A model generated the notes under the pieces. It worked only from the letters and a program-made list of their open reading frames with translations, was not told the origin of the DNA and did not search any database. From positions 62,001 to 126,000 of the forward strand of contig NZ_QYRN01000009.1 in the NCBI RefSeq assembly GCF_003583935.1: DNA of 64,000 nucleotides. The letters are read 5' to 3'. This document shows, piece after piece, positions 1 to 8,046 of this stretch. The position numbers and the translations under genes were made by a program. Numbering within the stretch: position 1 is the first letter of the stretch; each line of letters begins with the position of its first letter. Source of the stretch: Aureimonas flava. Its GTDB lineage: Bacteria; Pseudomonadota; Alphaproteobacteria; Rhizobiales; Rhizobiaceae.

Positions 1-458
1 ATCTCGGGCGCCGGCTCGGCCGGCGTCGGGGCGGGCTCCGCCTCGGCGGTCTCCGCCGGGGGCTCGGGCGGCGTCGGCTCCGGGGGCGCGGGCTGCGGCG
101 GCTCGGGGCGCGCCTGCGGCGTGGCGGCCGGCGGCGGCGGCGGAGGGGGCGCCTCGGCCGTGCTGACGTTCTCGTGCGGCGAGGGCTTGGGCGCCGGCGG
201 GCTCGCCAGATCGGTCTCGTTGTCGCCGACGTTCTCGGCGGGCATCGGGAGCTTGGCGGGCGTCTTGGTGGGCGTCGGCGCCGACGTTTCGGCTTCCGGC
301 GCATCCTGCTCGCCCAGCGTCGCCTGGCTCACGTCGGTGACCAGCGTCACGGGCAGCGCCTCGCCGCCCATGTCCAGCTTTTCCGGCGTCCCGAAATGCC
401 ACAGACCCCAGGTCAGGATCGCGGTGTGCAGGATCGTGGAGGTGGCAAGGGGTTTCAT
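1..458 (-). CDS. tolA: TolA, N-terminal part (runs off the window)
   Basis: Periplasm-spanning link of the Tol-Pal system: TolA joins the TolQR proton-driven motor to TolB/Pal at the outer membrane during envelope constriction. The visible N-terminus (MKPLATSTILHTAILTWGLW) has one signal-anchor helix, followed by a long Pro/Ala/Glu-rich segment with runs of prolines, as expected for the TolA stalk. The C-terminal TolB-binding domain lies beyond position 1. The ATG at 458 is 10 nt after the tolR stop. The call rests mostly on position after tolR and on composition; a TonB-like energy-transfer protein is the alternative. Confidence 0.8.
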   Translation of the reverse strand, partial: MKPLATSTILHTAILTWGLWHFGTPEKLDMGGEALPVTLVTDVSQATLGEQDAPEAETSAPTPTKTPAKLPMPAENVGDNETDLASPPAPKPSPHENVSTAEAPPPPPPPAATPQARPEPPQPAPPEPTPPEPPAETAEAEPAPTPAEPAPE

Positions 459-468
459 CGGCCGCGCG

Positions 469-921
469 TCAGCTTCCCGCGGTCTGCTGCGTGGTCACGA
501 GACCGATGTTCTTGAAGCCGGCGGCCGAGATGCGCGACATGACGCGCATCACCGTGCCGTAGTCGGCGGCGCTGTCGGCGCGCAGGAAGATGCGCTCCTC
601 GTAGCCGGCCTCGGCGATCGCCTTGAGCTGCTCGACGATCGCTTCCGGCTCCACGGGCGTCTCCTGCAGGAACACCTCGCCGCCCTTCTGGACGGAGATG
701 GTGATCGGCTGCTTGTCGGCCGAAAGCGCCTTGGCGTTGGTCTTGGGCAGGTCCAGCGGCACGCCCACCGTCATCAGCGGCGCGGCCACCATGAAGATGA
801 TGAGCAGCACCAGCATGACGTCCACCATCGGCGTCATGTTGATCTCGGCCATGGGAGCCTTGCGCGCGCGACGCCCGCGGCGCGATCCGCCCCCAGACGA
901 AGCTCCCGTCGACATGCCCAT
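469..921 (-). CDS. tolR: Tol-Pal system protein TolR (ExbD family)
   Basis: Inner-membrane subunit of the TolQR proton channel that energises TolA. The 150-aa protein has a basic cytoplasmic head (about residues 11-24), the family motif MAEINMTPMVDVMLVLLIIF with the proton-relay aspartate at D34, one membrane helix (about 34-53) and a periplasmic domain ending in TTQQTAGS. Length is normal for TolR. The ATG at 921 is used; a second ATG two codons later (MSTG) is also possible. It lies 39 nt after tolQ and 10 nt before tolA, so it is cotranscribed. Confidence 0.95.
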   Translation of the reverse strand: MGMSTGASSGGGSRRGRRARKAPMAEINMTPMVDVMLVLLIIFMVAAPLMTVGVPLDLPKTNAKALSADKQPITISVQKGGEVFLQETPVEPEAIVEQLKAIAEAGYEERIFLRADSAADYGTVMRVMSRISAAGFKNIGLVTTQQTAGS

Positions 922-960
922 GGAAACGATCCCCTCTGAAACGGAACGAGGCGGCGGCGC

Positions 961-1677
961 TCAGCGCGCGGCCGAACGCTCGTCGATCTGGCGCGACAGG
1001 ATGGACGAGAACTCGTCGGCGAAAGCCTCGAGCCGGGCGGCGAGCTTGCCCGCGTCGGCCGAGAGCTTGTTGTAGGCGACCACGGCGGGAATGGCGGCGA
1101 CGAGGCCGATCGCGGTGGCCAGCAGCGCCTCGGCGATGCCCGGTGCGACCACGGCGAGGCTGGTCTGCTCGCTGGCGGCGATGGACTGGAAGGCGGTCAT
1201 GATGCCGACGACCGTGCCGAACAGGCCGACGAAGGGCGCGGCCGAGCCGACGGTCGCCAGGAAGCCGAGGCGGGACTCCAGCCCCTCCATCTCGCGCGCC
1301 ATGGTCACGTCCATCGCCTTCTCGATGCGGGTCTGGAGGCCGATGGGCGAGCGCGCGCCCTTCTCGAAGCTCTTCTTCCACTCGCGCATGGCGGCCACGA
1401 ACAGCGCACCCATGCCGCTGGTCTTGCGGTCGGACAGCGTGTGGTACAGCTCCTCCAGCGACTGGCCGGACCAGAAGTTGTTCTCGAACTGATTGAGCTG
1501 GCGGCGGAAGCGGGCGTAGCGCTGCCACTTGTCGAAGATGATCGCCCAGGTCCACACGGACGCCGCGAGCAGGCCGATCATGACGAACTTGACGATGAAC
1601 CCGGCCTGCCAGAAAAGGCCCAGGAGCGACATGTCGTGGGCCGGCGCGGCCAGCGCAGTCTGAGCGACCTCGTTCAT
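961..1677 (-). CDS. tolQ: Tol-Pal system protein TolQ (ExbB/MotA family)
   Basis: Forms the inner-membrane proton-channel scaffold with TolR. The 238-aa protein has three hydrophobic segments (about 18-47, 138-162 and 175-200). The second and third carry the family signature GSAAPFVGLFGTVVGIMTAF and a GIAEALLATAIGLVAAIPAV-type stretch. The reading frame is open upstream to 1893, but the ATG at 1677 (MNEVAQTALA) has a GAGGGA ribosome site about 10 nt upstream and gives the normal family length, so the extension is rejected. First gene of tolQRA; ybgC lies 261 nt upstream on the same strand. Confidence 0.95.
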   Translation of the reverse strand: MNEVAQTALAAPAHDMSLLGLFWQAGFIVKFVMIGLLAASVWTWAIIFDKWQRYARFRRQLNQFENNFWSGQSLEELYHTLSDRKTSGMGALFVAAMREWKKSFEKGARSPIGLQTRIEKAMDVTMAREMEGLESRLGFLATVGSAAPFVGLFGTVVGIMTAFQSIAASEQTSLAVVAPGIAEALLATAIGLVAAIPAVVAYNKLSADAGKLAARLEAFADEFSSILSRQIDERSAAR

Positions 1678-1866
1678 TCCGTTTGCGTCCCTCGAATCCG
1701 TCGGATCGTCATGGTGGCTCGGAGCTTCTCGCTCCCGGCGGCTCGACGTCCCCGCCACGACGCAGCGGCGCCCGTGCCGGACATGCCGGCGCGAAACGTC
1801 GTCCATCGCGCCCTTTGACCGGTCGAATCCGGTGAAAGAATGGCATGGGGAGCTTGGCCCTTCGAC

Positions 1867-1893
1867 GCTATAAAGCCTCGTTAGGGTTAACAA
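1867..1893 (-). promoter_or_regulatory. Possible promoter ahead of tolQ
   Basis: In the 261-nt ybgC-tolQ gap the minus strand reads TTGTTA, 15 nt, TATAGC. This is an AT-rich island in an otherwise GC-rich gap. The spacing is short, so the assignment is tentative. Nothing else recognisable was seen in 1678-1938. Confidence 0.3.
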
Positions 1894-1938
1894 ATCGTTT
1901 GCGTGCGGTGTTTCGGTGCGTCGCGGGACGACGCTGCG

Positions 1939-2382
1939 TCAACTTGCCGGGGCGCCCAGCCGCTCGGCCACCGCGGGCGGCATCCGCCGGGGCCGCCCGT
2001 CCGGCGATATCACCGCGACCTTCACCGCCGCCTCCACCAGCACCTCCCCGTCGCGAAGGATGCGCTGGTCGAGCACGACGCGCGCGCCGCCGAGCAGCGC
2101 GGTGCGCGTCTCCACCTGGAGAACGTCGTCGATGCGCGCCGGTCGAAGGAACTCGATCTCCATGCGCCGCACCGCGAAGGCCATCGGCTCGCCGAAGGCC
2201 CCGTCCATCAGCGCGCGGTGGCCGATCCCGTGCAGGCGCAGGAAGTCGGTGCGCCCGCGCTCCAGGAAATGGAGGTAGCGCGCGTGGTAGACGACGCCGG
2301 AGAAGTCGGTGTCCTCGAAGTACACGCGCACGTCCAGGCGATGCCCGCCCTCCACGAGGCGGCCGGAAAGCTGGTCTGTCAT
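1939..2382 (-). CDS. ybgC: YbgC-type acyl-CoA thioesterase (Tol-Pal associated)
   Basis: Hot-dog-fold thioesterase that hydrolyses acyl-CoA or acyl-ACP, commonly the first gene of tol-pal operons and tied to phospholipid metabolism at the inner membrane. The motif VYFEDTDFSGVVYHARYLHF carries the catalytic aspartate (D26) and conserved His33. The ATG at 2382 (MTDQLSG) follows TGAGGCG by 4-7 nt and gives 147 aa; in-frame ATGs at 2394 and 2433 lack a better ribosome site. Transcribed towards tolQ, so probably the promoter-proximal gene of the Tol operon, although the long gap allows a separate tolQ promoter. Confidence 0.92.
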   Translation of the reverse strand: MTDQLSGRLVEGGHRLDVRVYFEDTDFSGVVYHARYLHFLERGRTDFLRLHGIGHRALMDGAFGEPMAFAVRRMEIEFLRPARIDDVLQVETRTALLGGARVVLDQRILRDGEVLVEAAVKVAVISPDGRPRRMPPAVAERLGAPAS

Positions 2383-2526
2383 GGCGCGCCTCATAGCCCG
2401 TCCGGCCTTGGATCGCCACCACGAGCCGACCACCGAACCGTCGCGGTCCCGTCATGCGGATGTCATCGCGCCGTTGCATGCGGCTGGTTGGAGGAGCGAC
2501 GTCCGATCAGCCCCGGAAGGTCCTCC

Positions 2527-4734
2527 ATGCGTGCCACCCGCCTCCCCGCCGCCCTGGCGCTCCTCGCCTCCACCGCCCTGCCGGCCGCGGCCGAGCCCGT
2601 GTTCAACCGCATCGCCTCGTTTCCCGTCGCGCTGAACCTGCCCGAGGGCACGCCGGCCACGACGCCCACCTCGGCCGAGATCGTCGCCGCCTCTCCCGAC
2701 GGTGATACCTTGGTCTATTCCGACAGCCCGAACGGCGGCATCGGCTTCATCGACATCGCCGACCCCCGCGCCCCGAAGGCCGCCGGCTACGTCGCCTTCG
2801 GGGGCGGCGAGCCGACCTCGGTGGCGGTCGCCGGCGGCAACGTCGTCGTCGGCGTCAACACCTCGGAAAGCTACACCGCACCGTCGGGCGAGCTGGCGGT
2901 GGTCGCGCTGGACGGGCATGCGGTCACGGCCCGGTGCGAGCTCGGCGGCCAGCCGGACTCGGTTGCCGTGTCGCCCGACGGGTCGCTCGTGGCGGTGGCG
3001 ATCGAGAACGAGCGCGACGAGGACGTGAACGACGGCGCCCTGCCGCAGATGCCGGCCGGCTACGTGGCGATCCTGCCGCTGCGGGACGGCACGCCGGACT
3101 GCGGCGCCATGCGCCGGGTCGAGCTCACGGGCCTGGCCGCGATCGGCGGCGAGGATCCCGAACCCGAATTCGTTTCCTTCAACACGAACAACGAACTGGC
3201 GGTGACGCTTCAGGAAAACAATCACGTCGCGATCATCGACGGACCGACCGGAGTGGTGACGGGCCACTTCTCGGCCGGCACCGTGGCGCTCGACGGGGTG
3301 GACGCGCAGGACGACGGCCGCATCGCCTTCGCCGACGCGATCGAGGCGCGCCCGCGCGAGCCCGACGCCATCAAGTGGCTCGGCACGGATCGCCTCGTCA
3401 CCGCCAACGAAGGCGACTGGAAGGGCGGCACGCGCGGCTTCACGATCTTCAACCGCAACGGAAGCGTCGCCTACGACGCCGGGCGCTCGTTCGAGATGGA
3501 GGTCGCCAAGGCCGGGCACTACCCGGACAAGCGGTCCGACGCCAAGGGCGTCGAGCCGGAAGGGCTGGAGGTCGCCGAGTTCGGGGGCCAGCGATACCTG
3601 TTCGTCCTCTCCGAGCGCGGCTCCGTCGTCGGCGTCTACCGCGACACGGGAGCTGAACCGGAATTCGCGCAGCTCCTGCCCTCCGGGATCTCGCCGGAAG
3701 GCGCGGTCGCCATTCCCGCACGCAACCTTCTCGCCACGGCGAACGAGGCGGACCTCGTGGAGGACGGCGGCGCGCGCAGTCACGTCATGATCTACGAGCG
3801 GGCCGAGGGCACGCCCGCCTATCCGCAGCTCGTGTCCGCCGAGGCGGACGGGGTTCCGATCGGCTGGGGCGCCCTCGGGGCGCTGGCGGGCGACCCGGAG
3901 CGGCCCCGGCGGCTCTTCGCCGCCAGCGACAGCGTCTACGGCAAGGCGCCGACGATCTACACGATCGACGCCTCGGCCAAGCCCGCCCGCATCACCGACG
4001 CGATGGTGGTCGCAGAAGGCGGCGAGCCGGCCCGCAAGCTCGACATCGAAGGCATTGCGCCGGACGGCGCGGGCGGCTTCTGGCTGGCGAGCGAGGGCAA
4101 CCCCGAGAAGGAGGTGCCGCACCGGCTCGTGCATGTGGACGGCAAGGGCGCGGTGACGAAGACGGTCCCCTTCCCGGACGCGCTGCTCGCCCATCAGACC
4201 CGCTTCGGCGCCGAAGGCATCGCCAAGGTCGGCAACCGGCTGTGGGTCGCCGTCCAACGTCCCTGGAAGGACGATCCGACGAACACGACCAAGCTCCTCG
4301 CCTACGACCTCGGCACGCAGGTATGGGGCGCCGTGCGCTATCCGCTGGAAGCGCCGTCGGCCGAGGGCGCCTGGGTCGGCCTGTCCGAACTCGCCGTCGC
4401 CGGCGACAGCGCCTACCTGATCGAGCGCGACAACCTGATCGGCGACGCCGCAAGGGTGAAGCAGGTCACCCGCGTCTCGCTCGCCGACCTCGTGCCCGCC
4501 CCGCTCGGCGGCGAGCTGCCGACGGTGGGGAAGGCGGTGGTGCGCGACCTCCTGCCCGACCTGAAGGGGCAGACGGCCGGCTACGTCGTGGACAAGGTCG
4601 AGGGTCTGGCGATCGACGGGGACGGCACCGCCTTCGTGGTCACCGACAACGACGGCGTGGACGGTTCCTCGGGCGAGACGCTGTTCTTCTCCATCGGCAA
4701 GCTGGACGAACAATCGGCCGCGTTGCGCGACTGA
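2527..4734 (+). CDS. Secreted esterase-like activity of phytase family protein
   Basis: A 735-aa exported protein. Residues 1-23 form a signal peptide ending ALPAAAEP. The rest looks like a beta-propeller: repeated segments of the type DGDTLVYSDSPNGGIGFIDI, PDSVAVSPDGSLVAVAIENE and KGVEPEGLEVAEFGGQRYLF, with the C-terminal half resembling the phytase-like domain (EGIAPDGAGGFWLASEGNPE, KVEGLAIDGDGTAFVVTDND). Such proteins are thought to be periplasmic or surface phosphoesterases; the substrate is unknown. The frame is open upstream to 1903, but the ATG at 2527 begins the signal peptide and follows GGAAGG. It ends in a hairpin shared with ruvB. Confidence 0.8.
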   Translation: MRATRLPAALALLASTALPAAAEPVFNRIASFPVALNLPEGTPATTPTSAEIVAASPDGDTLVYSDSPNGGIGFIDIADPRAPKAAGYVAFGGGEPTSVAVAGGNVVVGVNTSESYTAPSGELAVVALDGHAVTARCELGGQPDSVAVSPDGSLVAVAIENERDEDVNDGALPQMPAGYVAILPLRDGTPDCGAMRRVELTGLAAIGGEDPEPEFVSFNTNNELAVTLQENNHVAIIDGPTGVVTGHFSAGTVALDGVDAQDDGRIAFADAIEARPREPDAIKWLGTDRLVTANEGDWKGGTRGFTIFNRNGSVAYDAGRSFEMEVAKAGHYPDKRSDAKGVEPEGLEVAEFGGQRYLFVLSERGSVVGVYRDTGAEPEFAQLLPSGISPEGAVAIPARNLLATANEADLVEDGGARSHVMIYERAEGTPAYPQLVSAEADGVPIGWGALGALAGDPERPRRLFAASDSVYGKAPTIYTIDASAKPARITDAMVVAEGGEPARKLDIEGIAPDGAGGFWLASEGNPEKEVPHRLVHVDGKGAVTKTVPFPDALLAHQTRFGAEGIAKVGNRLWVAVQRPWKDDPTNTTKLLAYDLGTQVWGAVRYPLEAPSAEGAWVGLSELAVAGDSAYLIERDNLIGDAARVKQVTRVSLADLVPAPLGGELPTVGKAVVRDLLPDLKGQTAGYVVDKVEGLAIDGDGTAFVVTDNDGVDGSSGETLFFSIGKLDEQSAALRD

Positions 4735-4752
4735 CCCTCATCCGCCGCATGA

Positions 4753-4790
4753 GGAAAGGGGGCGGAGCCACCGAGCTTCGCCCCCTTTCC
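4753..4790. terminator. Bidirectional hairpin between convergent genes
   Basis: Perfect 12-bp stem GGAAAGGGGGCG (4753-4764) / CGCCCCCTTTCC (4779-4790). The 14-nt loop can extend the stem with GAGC/GCTT. It occupies almost the whole 61-nt gap between the phytase-like gene and ruvB, which face each other. There is no long T run. Confidence 0.7.
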
Positions 4791-4795
4791 GTGCC

Positions 4796-5839
4796 CTATT
4801 CGTCCTCGCCGCCCTCGAACAGGCTGGACTGGACGCCCTGGTAGGTGGAGGGCACGGCCAGGCCGAGATGCTTGAAGGCGTGCTGGGTGAGGAGCCGTCC
4901 GCGCGGCGTGCGCTGGATGAAGCCCTGCTGGAGCAGATAGGGCTCCACGATATCCTCGATCGCGTCGCGCGGCTCCGAGAGAGCGGCGGCGATGGTCTCG
5001 ATGCCGACCGGACCGCCGCCGAAGTTCATGGCGATCAGGTCGAGATAGCGCCGGTCGAGCTGGTCGAGGCCGAGACTGTCGACGTCGAGCCGGGTCAGCG
5101 CCTCGTCCGCGATGCGCCGGTCCACCGTTTCGGAACCCGCCATGGTCGCGAAGTCGCGAACGCGGCGCAGGAGGCGGCCGGCGATGCGGGGCGTGCCGCG
5201 CGCGCGCCGGGCGATCTCGCGCGCGCCGTCGTCGCCCATGGGCAGGCTCATCAGCCGCGCTCCGCGCTTCACGATGTGTTCGAGCTCGGCGATCGTGTAG
5301 AAGTTCAGCCGCACCGGAATGCCGAACCGGTCGCGCAGCGGGGTGGTCAGAAGGCCGATGCGCGTCGTGGCCGCCACCAGCGTGAACTTGGCGAGATCGA
5401 TCTTCACCGAGCGCGCCGCCGGCCCCTCGCCGATGATGAGGTCGAGCTGGAAGTCCTCCATCGCGGGATAGAGGATCTCCTCCACCGCCGGGGACAGGCG
5501 GTGGATCTCGTCGATGAACAGGACGTCCCGCTCCTCCAGGTTGGTCAGGAGGGCGGCGAGGTCGCCGGCCTTGGCGATCACCGGGCCGGAGGTCGAGCGG
5601 AAGTTGACCCCGAGCTCCTTCGCCATGATCTGCGCCAGCGTCGTCTTGCCGAGGCCGGGCGGGCCGACGAACAGCACGTGGTCCAGCGCCTCGCCGCGCG
5701 TCTTGGCGGCCTCGATGAAGATCTTGAGATTGGCGCGCGCGGCCGCCTGGCCGACGAAGTCGTCGAGCCGCTGCGGGCGCAGCGAGGCGTCGACGTCCTC
5801 TCCGCGCTTCTCGGGGGTGATGAGGCGGGTGCTGCTCAT
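4796..5839 (-). CDS. ruvB: Holliday junction branch migration helicase RuvB
   Basis: Hexameric AAA+ motor that with RuvA drives branch migration of Holliday junctions. The 347-aa protein shows Walker [10 protein letters not shown] (about 59-67), Walker B LFIDEIHR (about 107-114), the sensor/arginine-finger stretch [20 protein letters not shown] and a C-terminal winged helix ([18 protein letters not shown]). Length is standard. ATG at 5839, 11 nt after the ruvA stop, same operon. Last gene of the ruvC-antitoxin-toxin-ruvA-ruvB transcript, closed by the hairpin at 4753-4790. Confidence 0.98.
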   Translation of the reverse strand: MSSTRLITPEKRGEDVDASLRPQRLDDFVGQAAARANLKIFIEAAKTRGEALDHVLFVGPPGLGKTTLAQIMAKELGVNFRSTSGPVIAKAGDLAALLTNLEERDVLFIDEIHRLSPAVEEILYPAMEDFQLDLIIGEGPAARSVKIDLAKFTLVAATTRIGLLTTPLRDRFGIPVRLNFYTIAELEHIVKRGARLMSLPMGDDGAREIARRARGTPRIAGRLLRRVRDFATMAGSETVDRRIADEALTRLDVDSLGLDQLDRRYLDLIAMNFGGGPVGIETIAAALSEPRDAIEDIVEPYLLQQGFIQRTPRGRLLTQHAFKHLGLAVPSTYQGVQSSLFEGGEDE

Positions 5840-5850
5840 GATCTATCGCT

Positions 5851-6471
5851 TCATCGGCTGAGGGCCTTGAGGCCGAGGCGGATCAACGTGGTGGAAGGCG
5901 CATCCTCGCCCGCCTCCTTCACCGCGGCGGCGACCGCGCCGGCCGCCTGCTCGCGCGAATAGCCGAGATTGACCAGCGCCGACACCGCATCCGCGATCGG
6001 CGCCGGGGCGACGCCCTCGCCGATCTCTCGCTTCAGCCCGAAGCTTTCCACGGCCGCCGCGCCGGAGAAGGCGGGGGCCCGGTCCTTGAGTTCGGCCACG
6101 ATGCGCGCGGCGACCTTCGGCCCGACGCCCGGCGCGCGCGCCACCATCGTCCGGTCCTGGAGGGCGATGGCGTTGGCGAGATCGCCGGTGGACAGCGTCC
6201 CGACCACGGCGAGCGCCACCTTGGCGCCCACCCCCTGCACGCTCTGGAGCAGGCGGAACCAGTCGCGCTCGGCGGCGGAGGCGAAGCCGTAGAGGCGGAT
6301 CATGTCCTCGCGCACATAGGTCTCGATGAACAGCGCGGCCGCCTCCCCCGCCCCCGGCAGCCCCGCCAAGGTGCGCGCCCCGCAGAAGGCCACATAGCCG
6401 ACGCCGTGCACGTCGAGCGTCACGCAGTCCTCCTCCACCGTGTCCACGGTGCCCTTCAGCTTGCCGATCAA
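5851..6471 (-). CDS. ruvA: Holliday junction DNA helicase subunit RuvA (TTG start)
   Basis: Tetrameric protein that binds four-way junctions and loads RuvB. The sequence begins [14 protein letters not shown] and contains the two helix-hairpin-helix motifs ([16 protein letters not shown] and [20 protein letters not shown]) and a C-terminal RuvB-binding domain (about 155-206). No ATG stands at the conserved start. The codon before IGKLKG is TTG at 6471, giving 206 aa, the normal length. That TTG overlaps the TGA of the upstream PIN toxin in TTGA, so translation is probably coupled to the toxin gene. Confidence 0.93.
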   Translation of the reverse strand: MIGKLKGTVDTVEEDCVTLDVHGVGYVAFCGARTLAGLPGAGEAAALFIETYVREDMIRLYGFASAAERDWFRLLQSVQGVGAKVALAVVGTLSTGDLANAIALQDRTMVARAPGVGPKVAARIVAELKDRAPAFSGAAAVESFGLKREIGEGVAPAPIADAVSALVNLGYSREQAAGAVAAAVKEAGEDAPSTTLIRLGLKALSR

Positions 6472-6893
6472 GGATGCGTCTCCGGGCAGATGATGAGGAG
6501 GTCGGGGAAGTAGTCGCGATAGCGCGAGGCGTCGCGCGTGAGAAGGCGATGGCCGGCGAACGCCGCGTGGGCGCCGACGAGGAAGTCCGGCAGCGTGCGC
6601 TCGCGCCGTCCCCCGCGCTGCCGGTAGAGCCGGTGCGCCCGTCCGGCGGGATAGGCGGCCTCGAAGGGAAAGGGTTCGTAGGCGAAGCCGAACGGACGCA
6701 GGACCGAGAGGAGCACGCGCTCGTCGGAGTACGGTTGCGAGATCTCCGCAAACGACACGGCACTCAGACACAGGGAGCCGTGATCGGAAGCCTCGTCCAG
6801 CCGCAGGGACGACCAATGCTGCTGCTCGGGCCGGGAGTCCGCGTTGAGGATGTCGAGGAGGATGTCGGTGTCAACGAGGGTCGAGATCGTCAC
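6468..6893 (-). CDS. vapC: PIN-domain toxin, VapC type
   Basis: Putative type II toxin ribonuclease (141 aa). A PIN fold is indicated by the acidic residues expected in the active site: D8 in [11 protein letters not shown]50 in AVSFAEI, D103 in [10 protein letters not shown] and D121 in [14 protein letters not shown]. It starts at GTG 6893, overlaps the antitoxin gene by 23 nt and has CGAGGG just upstream. Its TGA overlaps the TTG of ruvA. VapC enzymes cut tRNA or rRNA; the target here is unknown. The catalytic set looks intact, so it is probably active and held by the neighbouring antitoxin. Confidence 0.85.
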   Translation of the reverse strand: MTISTLVDTDILLDILNADSRPEQQHWSSLRLDEASDHGSLCLSAVSFAEISQPYSDERVLLSVLRPFGFAYEPFPFEAAYPAGRAHRLYRQRGGRRERTLPDFLVGAHAAFAGHRLLTRDASRYRDYFPDLLIICPETHP

Positions 6894-7140
6894 GCGGCCC
6901 TCGGATCATGTCCATGTATTCGTCCGTCGTCAGTCCGCCGAGATCCAGGGTCCCCCGCATCGCTTCGAGAGCCTTGCGGACCTGCTCGCGCCTTCGCTGC
7001 TTGGCGTCCGCCTCGTCCAGCCGGACGACCTCCACGAAGCCGTCGCGGTCGACGAATTCCACCTCGCTCCCCGGCCCGATCCCGAGCTTGTCGCGGATCG
7101 GCTTCGGAATGGTCACCTGCCCCTTCTCGGTGACGCGCAT
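6871..7140 (-). CDS. vapB: AbrB/MazE-type antitoxin of the PIN toxin
   Basis: 89-aa DNA-binding antitoxin. Residues 1-47 form a swapped-hairpin AbrB domain (MRVTEKGQVTIPKPIRDKLG and SEVEFVDRDGFVEVVRL); the charged C-terminal half (about 48-89) should bind and block the PIN toxin. ATG at 7140 is preceded by AAAAGGG. A perfect palindrome lies 14 nt upstream of the start and is a likely autoregulatory operator. The pair sits between ruvC (31 nt beyond the palindrome) and ruvA, an unusual place for a toxin-antitoxin module. Confidence 0.88.
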   Translation of the reverse strand: MRVTEKGQVTIPKPIRDKLGIGPGSEVEFVDRDGFVEVVRLDEADAKQRRREQVRKALEAMRGTLDLGGLTTDEYMDMIRGPRDDLDPR

Positions 7141-7153
7141 CGCCTGCCCTTTT

Positions 7154-7176
7154 GGTAATACCGGATCGGTATTACC
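7154..7176 (-). promoter_or_regulatory. Palindromic operator of the toxin-antitoxin pair
   Basis: Perfect 10-bp inverted repeat, GGTAATACCG (7154-7163) and CGGTATTACC (7167-7176), around GAT. On the minus strand a TTGTTC lies 16 nt upstream of TAATAC inside the repeat, so promoter and operator may overlap. AbrB-type antitoxins commonly repress their own operon at such sites. Readthrough into ruvA-ruvB could be affected. Confidence 0.7.
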
Positions 7177-7206
7177 TATCTGCAGGACGGGAACAAGTCA
7201 AGAACA

Positions 7207-7725
7207 TCAGAGATTCGCGTAGGCCGCCCGCGCCTGCGCCGACTGGCGGTGGTGGGTGTGGCAGATGGCGATGGCGAGCGCGTCGGCGGCGTCGTCGGTG
7301 TCGAAGGTGGCCTTCGGCATCAGCACCTTCACCATCATGTGGATCTGCGCCTTCTCGCCGTGGCCGACGCCGATCACCGCCTTCTTCACCGCGTTCGGCG
7401 CGTATTCGGCGACGGGCAGCCCGGCGAGCGACGGCACCAGCATGGCGACGCCGCGCGCCTGCCCCAGCTTCAGCGTGGCCACCGCGTCCTTGTTGACGAA
7501 GGTCTGCTCCACGGCCGCCTCGTCCGGCCGGAAGCCGCCGATGACCTCGGTCAGGCCGTCGTGGAGCTGCCGCAGGCGGGTCGCGAGGTCGAGCTCGTTG
7601 TCGGAGGTCACCGTGCCGCTCGCCACGAAGCGCAGCGCGTTGCCCACCGTTTCCACGACGCCCCAGCCCGTGCGTCGAAGGCCCGGGTCGATGCCGATGA
7701 TGCGAATGGTCCGCTCCTGAAGCAT
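7207..7725 (-). CDS. ruvC: Crossover junction endodeoxyribonuclease RuvC
   Basis: Resolvase that cuts Holliday junctions symmetrically after RuvAB migration. The 172-aa protein has the four acidic active-site residues in RNase H-fold context: D13 ([14 protein letters not shown]), E73 ([13 protein letters not shown]) and D145/D148 ([18 protein letters not shown]). ATG at 7725 follows GGAAGTGG. It is the first gene of the interrupted ruv operon. The toxin-antitoxin operator begins about 30 nt after its stop, so ruvAB may depend on two promoters. Confidence 0.97.
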   Translation of the reverse strand: MLQERTIRIIGIDPGLRRTGWGVVETVGNALRFVASGTVTSDNELDLATRLRQLHDGLTEVIGGFRPDEAAVEQTFVNKDAVATLKLGQARGVAMLVPSLAGLPVAEYAPNAVKKAVIGVGHGEKAQIHMMVKVLMPKATFDTDDAADALAIAICHTHHRQSAQARAAYANL

Positions 7726-7819
7726 GCTCGTTCCACTTCCGTTCTTCTAGCGCATGGCTACGCCGGAGTGGTGAACAAAATGAAAAGACCGCCCCCCACC
7801 GATCCCGACAATTTTATTA

Positions 7820-7848
7820 TTGCGATAAATTTTACTGCGATATACAAA
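7820..7848 (+). promoter_or_regulatory. Candidate promoter for the 30-aa ORF
   Basis: An AT-rich stretch (7812-7848) unlike its surroundings contains TTGCGA (7820-7825) and TATACAAA (7841-7848), 15-17 nt apart depending on register. TGCGATA occurs twice, around each box. The region lies 27 nt before the ATG of the small membrane peptide. Confidence 0.45.
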
Positions 7849-7874
7849 TCGGACATGGGACGGGGAGGTTCGCG

Positions 7875-7967
7875 ATGGACGACATGAAGCCGATGGTGGG
7901 GCTGTTGAACGGCCTCCTGTTCAGCGCCGTGCTGTGGTTGATGGTGATCGACCTCGTCATCCTGTAG
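7875..7967 (+). CDS. Small hydrophobic peptide, 30 aa
   Basis: An ORF reading MDDMKPMVGLLNGLLFSAVL followed by ten more residues to a TAG. It has a strong ribosome site (GGGGAGG, 7 nt before ATG), a plausible promoter in an AT-rich patch upstream, and one clear membrane helix (about residues 8-29). No family is recognised. Small single-helix proteins of this kind often act as membrane regulators, but no function can be assigned. It lies between ruvC (divergent) and the serine hydrolase gene. Confidence 0.55.
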   Translation: MDDMKPMVGLLNGLLFSAVLWLMVIDLVIL

Positions 7968-8046
7968 GCGGGCCCGCCCGGACCGGATCGCGCAAGAATC
8001 GGTGAGCGGGCTGGAGGGCCGTGCGGCGGCCGCCCATCTCCCCCTT

